A DNA stretch of 8,928 bases from Bacteroidota bacterium (GTDB lineage Bacteria; Bacteroidota; Ignavibacteria; Ignavibacteriales; Melioribacteraceae). The stretch covers positions 1 through 8,928 of the forward strand of contig JAMCSN010000275.1 in NCBI GenBank assembly GCA_023381535.1, in the 5' to 3' direction. The notes below the pieces were generated by a model. The model searched no databases and was not told the DNA's origin. It worked only from the letters and a program-made list of their open reading frames with translations. Positions within the stretch are counted from its first letter, which is position 1; each line of letters begins with the position of its first letter. This document shows positions 6,671-8,928 of the stretch, piece by piece. The position numbers were made by a program, and so were the translations under genes.

Positions 6671-6925
6671 ATGAAAGTAGTTCGTATGGTTCCATTGTCT
6701 AATGCCGGCAGCGGAAAAGTCGCGGCATTCTTTGACATGCAGACTGATGACGAAATTGTCATCAAGGGATTCCGTCTTGTCAGCGGCGCTAACGGGTTGT
6801 TCATTTCTTCACCGAACGACAAAGGCAAAGACGGAAAGTATTATGAATCGGTTATTCTTCCGAAGGAAATGAAATCGTCTTTGGAAAAACTTGCCGTTCA
6901 GGAATACAATAACCGGCAAAAGTGA
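6671..6925 (+). CDS. spoVG: SpoVG-family nucleic-acid-binding regulator
   Basis: This 84-residue protein matches the SpoVG (septation protein SpoVG) family. It aligns over its whole length with Bacillus SpoVG as I remember it: the N-terminal strand MKVVRMVPLS with MEVTDVRLRR; IVIKGFRLVSGANGLFISSP (about 29-48) with [20 protein letters not shown]; then a basic KGKDGKYYESVILP segment (about 51-64); and a C-terminal helix (SSLEKLAVQEYNN). In Firmicutes and Borrelia, SpoVG proteins bind DNA and RNA and act as global or post-transcriptional regulators. The role in this host is unknown, and a sporulation role is not implied. The protein is slightly shorter than the roughly 95 residues usual in Firmicutes, which have a longer tail. 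The gene has a strong Shine-Dalgarno, its own terminator and a structured leader, suggesting an abundant, independently controlled protein. Confidence 0.9.
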   Translation: MKVVRMVPLSNAGSGKVAAFFDMQTDDEIVIKGFRLVSGANGLFISSPNDKGKDGKYYESVILPKEMKSSLEKLAVQEYNNRQK

Positions 6926-6945
6926 TAGTTGTAAAATTATTCCAT

Positions 6946-6997
6946 AAGTCCGCAGTGTGCTTTTGAATTTTAGAAGTTGCTGCGGACTTTGTTTTTT
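6946..6997 (+). terminator. Strong intrinsic terminator of spoVG
   Basis: AAGTCCGCAG (6946-6955) pairs perfectly with CTGCGGACTT (6980-6989) around a 24-base loop. It is followed directly by a T-rich tract (TTTGTTTTTT, 6988-6997). It lies 20 bases after the spoVG stop and separates spoVG from the transporter operon. Confidence 0.9.
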
Positions 6998-7011
6998 CAT
7001 TTGAACTTTTT

Positions 7012-7040
7012 TTGACGTAAAGTTGTAGAGTTATTACTTG
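7012..7040 (+). promoter_or_regulatory. Candidate promoter of the transporter/AraC operon
   Basis: TTGACG (7012-7017) is close to the -35 consensus. At 17 bases it faces TACTTG (7035-7040), a poor -10. The position fits, between the spoVG terminator and the transporter start, but only one box is convincing. Confidence 0.3.
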
Positions 7041-7088
7041 TCACACAATTGAATAATAAAAAATCTCGCAAATGACGGAGTGTGTTTA

Positions 7089-8420
7089 GTGGCTACCGAA
7101 CCTGTTTCATCTTCCAATATAGAATCCACCCGAAAATTAAAAAAAGCAATCAAGATGCGGCATGCAGTGGCGCTTTACGTTAGTTCCGTTCTCGGCTCAG
7201 GCATTTTGGTTTTGCCCGGATTGACTGCACAGCTTGCCGGACCGGCAGCTTTAATTGCATGGATTGTGTTGTCGCTCGCAAGTTATCCGTTCGCTTATAC
7301 ATTTGCGTCGCTTTCCTCACGCAATCCGGAATCGGGGGGAATTTATGCATTCGCAAAAGAAAGTTTCGGATTGCCGGTAGCTGTTGTAACCGGCTGGGAG
7401 TTTATCTTCTGGTACGTTACCGGCGCGCCAGCCGCTACATTAATCGCCGCTTCATACCTTTCATTTGCGTTTCCGTTAAGCAGATTTGAAATATTTGCCG
7501 TTGCCGGCGGAATTATCTTGCTCGCGTTTATAGTTAACTATCTAGGCATCACCTTCAGCAACAAAATACAATTAGCGGTTGTCGTTTCGATAGTTGTACT
7601 TCTTGTAACTGCCGTAGTTCTTTCTGCCGAATCGATGAGCGCGCAAAATTTCTTGCCGTTTTCTCCGAACGGTTTATTTCCGATTGGAACAGCGGCAGCT
7701 TTAATTTTCTGGTCGTACCTCGGATATGAAAATGTTTCCAACGTTGCCGAAGAATTCGAAAATCCGAAGCGTGATTTCCAAAGAAGCATTCTTCTAAGCG
7801 TAATTCTCATTAGCGGATTGTACATTGCAGTTGCAGCGGTAACAATTGGAACGCAAGCTTACAAAGCCGGAGGAAGCGTTGCGCCTTTTGCCGCAATCTT
7901 TGCAAACGTTTTGGGAAGTCACGGAGCAATTGGAACAACGCTGCTTGCTGTTGTAATTATTTTTGCAACTGCCAATGCTTACACGGGAGGAATGTCGCGG
8001 GTTATTCTTGCTGTGGCTAAAGATAGAGGATTGCCCAAATGGTTCGATTACGTTGACGGCAAAACCGGTACGCCGACTCGAAGCTTGATGCTGCTTTCCG
8101 GAGCGGCTGTGTGCATGTTAACAATTTATTATTTCTTCAATGTTGATCTTCAAACTGCGCTTCTTATCCCAAGCGGTGCGGCTGTGCTTGTCTACATTAT
8201 CGGTTCAGGCGCAGGTATCCGTTTGCTGCAAGACCGCGGAATAAAACGGATTCTTCCATGGCTCTCGCTGATAATGTCCGTTGTTATTCTTCCGTTTGTT
8301 GGAATTCTTGCGCTCGGTTCCATTCTTACCGGAGTTCTGGCGTTTATTTATTTGCAGATGAGAAATCGCCGGGCAGGTACCGCCGATGAACTCATAACAA
8401 GAAAGTCAAATGGATTCTAA
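7089..8420 (+). CDS. APC-superfamily amino-acid transporter, YjeH-like
   Basis: This 443-residue integral inner-membrane transporter belongs to the amino acid-polyamine-organocation superfamily (LeuT fold), with about 12 hydrophobic segments. The substrate-binding first helix has the unwound GSGIL motif (36-40, within SSVLGSGILVLPG). NPESGGIYAFAKESFG (about 79-94) and the cytoplasmic loop EEFENPKRDF (221-230) are family hallmarks and resemble E. coli YjeH, an L-methionine and branched-chain amino-acid exporter. Import or export and the substrate cannot be read from sequence. I chose GTG 7089 because GGAG (7077-7080) lies eight bases before it and the product begins MATEP. The in-frame GTG at 7080 overlaps that GGAG and would have no ribosome binding site. 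The 3' end overlaps the following regulator gene by 11 bases, so the two are coupled. Confidence 0.88.
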   Translation: MATEPVSSSNIESTRKLKKAIKMRHAVALYVSSVLGSGILVLPGLTAQLAGPAALIAWIVLSLASYPFAYTFASLSSRNPESGGIYAFAKESFGLPVAVVTGWEFIFWYVTGAPAATLIAASYLSFAFPLSRFEIFAVAGGIILLAFIVNYLGITFSNKIQLAVVVSIVVLLVTAVVLSAESMSAQNFLPFSPNGLFPIGTAAALIFWSYLGYENVSNVAEEFENPKRDFQRSILLSVILISGLYIAVAAVTIGTQAYKAGGSVAPFAAIFANVLGSHGAIGTTLLAVVIIFATANAYTGGMSRVILAVAKDRGLPKWFDYVDGKTGTPTRSLMLLSGAAVCMLTIYYFFNVDLQTALLIPSGAAVLVYIIGSGAGIRLLQDRGIKRILPWLSLIMSVVILPFVGILALGSILTGVLAFIYLQMRNRRAGTADELITRKSNGF

Positions 8421-8928
8421 TCAATCAAAAATAAATCTAACATTTGTTGAACCGATAGATGAACTGAAACCTTTCATTCAATCCATTTGGGTGTTTGAAA
8501 GTTCTGTTGGTATGCCGCTTTCCGACAGCAGTTTAGCCGCGCCGAACGGCTGTTCTAAAATTATCATCAATTACGAAAACACGATTCACTCAACAGCCGA
8601 AGGACGCATCAACAAAAGCCGGGAACACAGTTTGTATTTTGCGGGCACCAGGGATGTATCGGTGCAGATAAGTACACCTCCGGGAAAGACCGGCTTCATT
8701 GGAATTGAATTTTATCCGCACGGCGCTTACCCGATTTTTGGAATACCAATGACTGAAACTGCGAACAGTCTTTTACCGGCAGATGTGGTTTTCTTCGGAG
8801 GAGGACGAACAATTAACGAAGCGCTTGCAAATTTGAAGAGTGTGAGTGAAAAAATAAATTTTATTCAGAATCAACTTGTGAAACTGCTTCGGAGAAGGCA
8901 GCTTCAAAATTCCGTTATTGAATTTTGT
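8410..8928 (+). CDS. AraC-family transcriptional regulator, N-terminal part (runs off window)
   Basis: There are 173 codons from an ATG at 8410, open to the window end with no stop. The sequence fits the N-terminal sensing domain (DUF6597-like) of a group of AraC regulators: FIQSIWVFES (about 18-27), APNGCSKIIINYEN (about 45-58), LYFAGTRDV (about 77-85), GFIGIEFYPHGAYPIFG (about 98-114) and FIQNQLVKLLRRRQLQNSVIEF just before the edge. The expected C-terminal pair of helix-turn-helix motifs that binds DNA would lie beyond 8928. It starts inside the end of the transporter gene (11-base overlap) with only a weak AGAAAG ahead, so translation is probably coupled. It may sense the transporter's substrate or a related molecule and control this operon; that is inference. 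Assignment comes from remembered family patterns. Confidence 0.8.
   Translation, partial: MDSNQSKINLTFVEPIDELKPFIQSIWVFESSVGMPLSDSSLAAPNGCSKIIINYENTIHSTAEGRINKSREHSLYFAGTRDVSVQISTPPGKTGFIGIEFYPHGAYPIFGIPMTETANSLLPADVVFFGGGRTINEALANLKSVSEKINFIQNQLVKLLRRRQLQNSVIEFC

Noticed and set aside
7080..7088. GTG at 7080 as the transporter start
   Set aside because: It overlaps the GGAG sequence itself; GTG 7089 has correct spacing from that GGAG.
1..8928. A novel defence, biosynthetic or mobile multi-gene system
   Set aside because: All large genes belong to familiar housekeeping or accessory families, and no nuclease, toxin-antitoxin pair, integrase or transposase is visible.

Overview
The window is about 8.9 kb of bacterial chromosome, moderately AT-rich, densely coded and free of tRNA, rRNA, CRISPR or intact transposon. 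Codon choice is consistent throughout. The secreted glycan hydrolases, the ClC protein type and the AraC-like regulator type resemble those of the Bacteroidota/Ignavibacteria/Chlorobi group. An Ignavibacteria-like host is my best guess, made from family resemblance and not from any marker gene.

Layout, left to right. (1) Positions 1-313 are a spacer with a short AT hairpin and a dispersed-repeat-like patch carrying two copies of a 12-base direct repeat. (2) Positions 314-1192 (+) encode a YdhF-type aldo/keto reductase. It converges on the next operon across a GC-rich hairpin. (3) Positions 1288-4274 (-) are a two-gene operon: a secreted GH3 beta-glucosidase (bglX-like), followed 14 bases later by a secreted alpha/beta-hydrolase esterase. 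Together they look like an outward-facing glycan or oligosaccharide hydrolysis pair. (4) Positions 4275-4501 hold a long imperfect inverted repeat of CTTGCT-like hexamers. It sits in a 147-base unit with short terminal inverted repeats, bracketed by the 9-mer TGATTAAAT, and resembles a MITE. (5) Positions 4502-6256 (-) encode a ClC chloride channel/transporter with a C-terminal pair of CBS domains and a TTG start. (6) Positions 6257-6670 are a 414-base divergent region with promoter-like elements, a possible 60-codon ORF, a palindrome and a repeated octamer. (7) Positions 6671-6925 (+) encode a SpoVG-family nucleic-acid-binding protein with a strong Shine-Dalgarno and a strong intrinsic terminator. 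(8) Positions 7089-8420 (+) encode a YjeH-like APC amino-acid transporter. Its 3' end overlaps by 11 bases the start of an AraC-family regulator (8410 to the window edge, C-terminal part missing).

How the genes fit together: the BglX/esterase pair is a plausible functional unit, and the transporter/AraC pair is a translationally coupled unit. The AKR, ClC and SpoVG genes look like independent single-gene units. I found no clearly new multi-gene system. The observations most worth checking are the MITE-like hairpin unit, the stand-alone spoVG with its structured leader, and the ClC internal-glutamate substitution.
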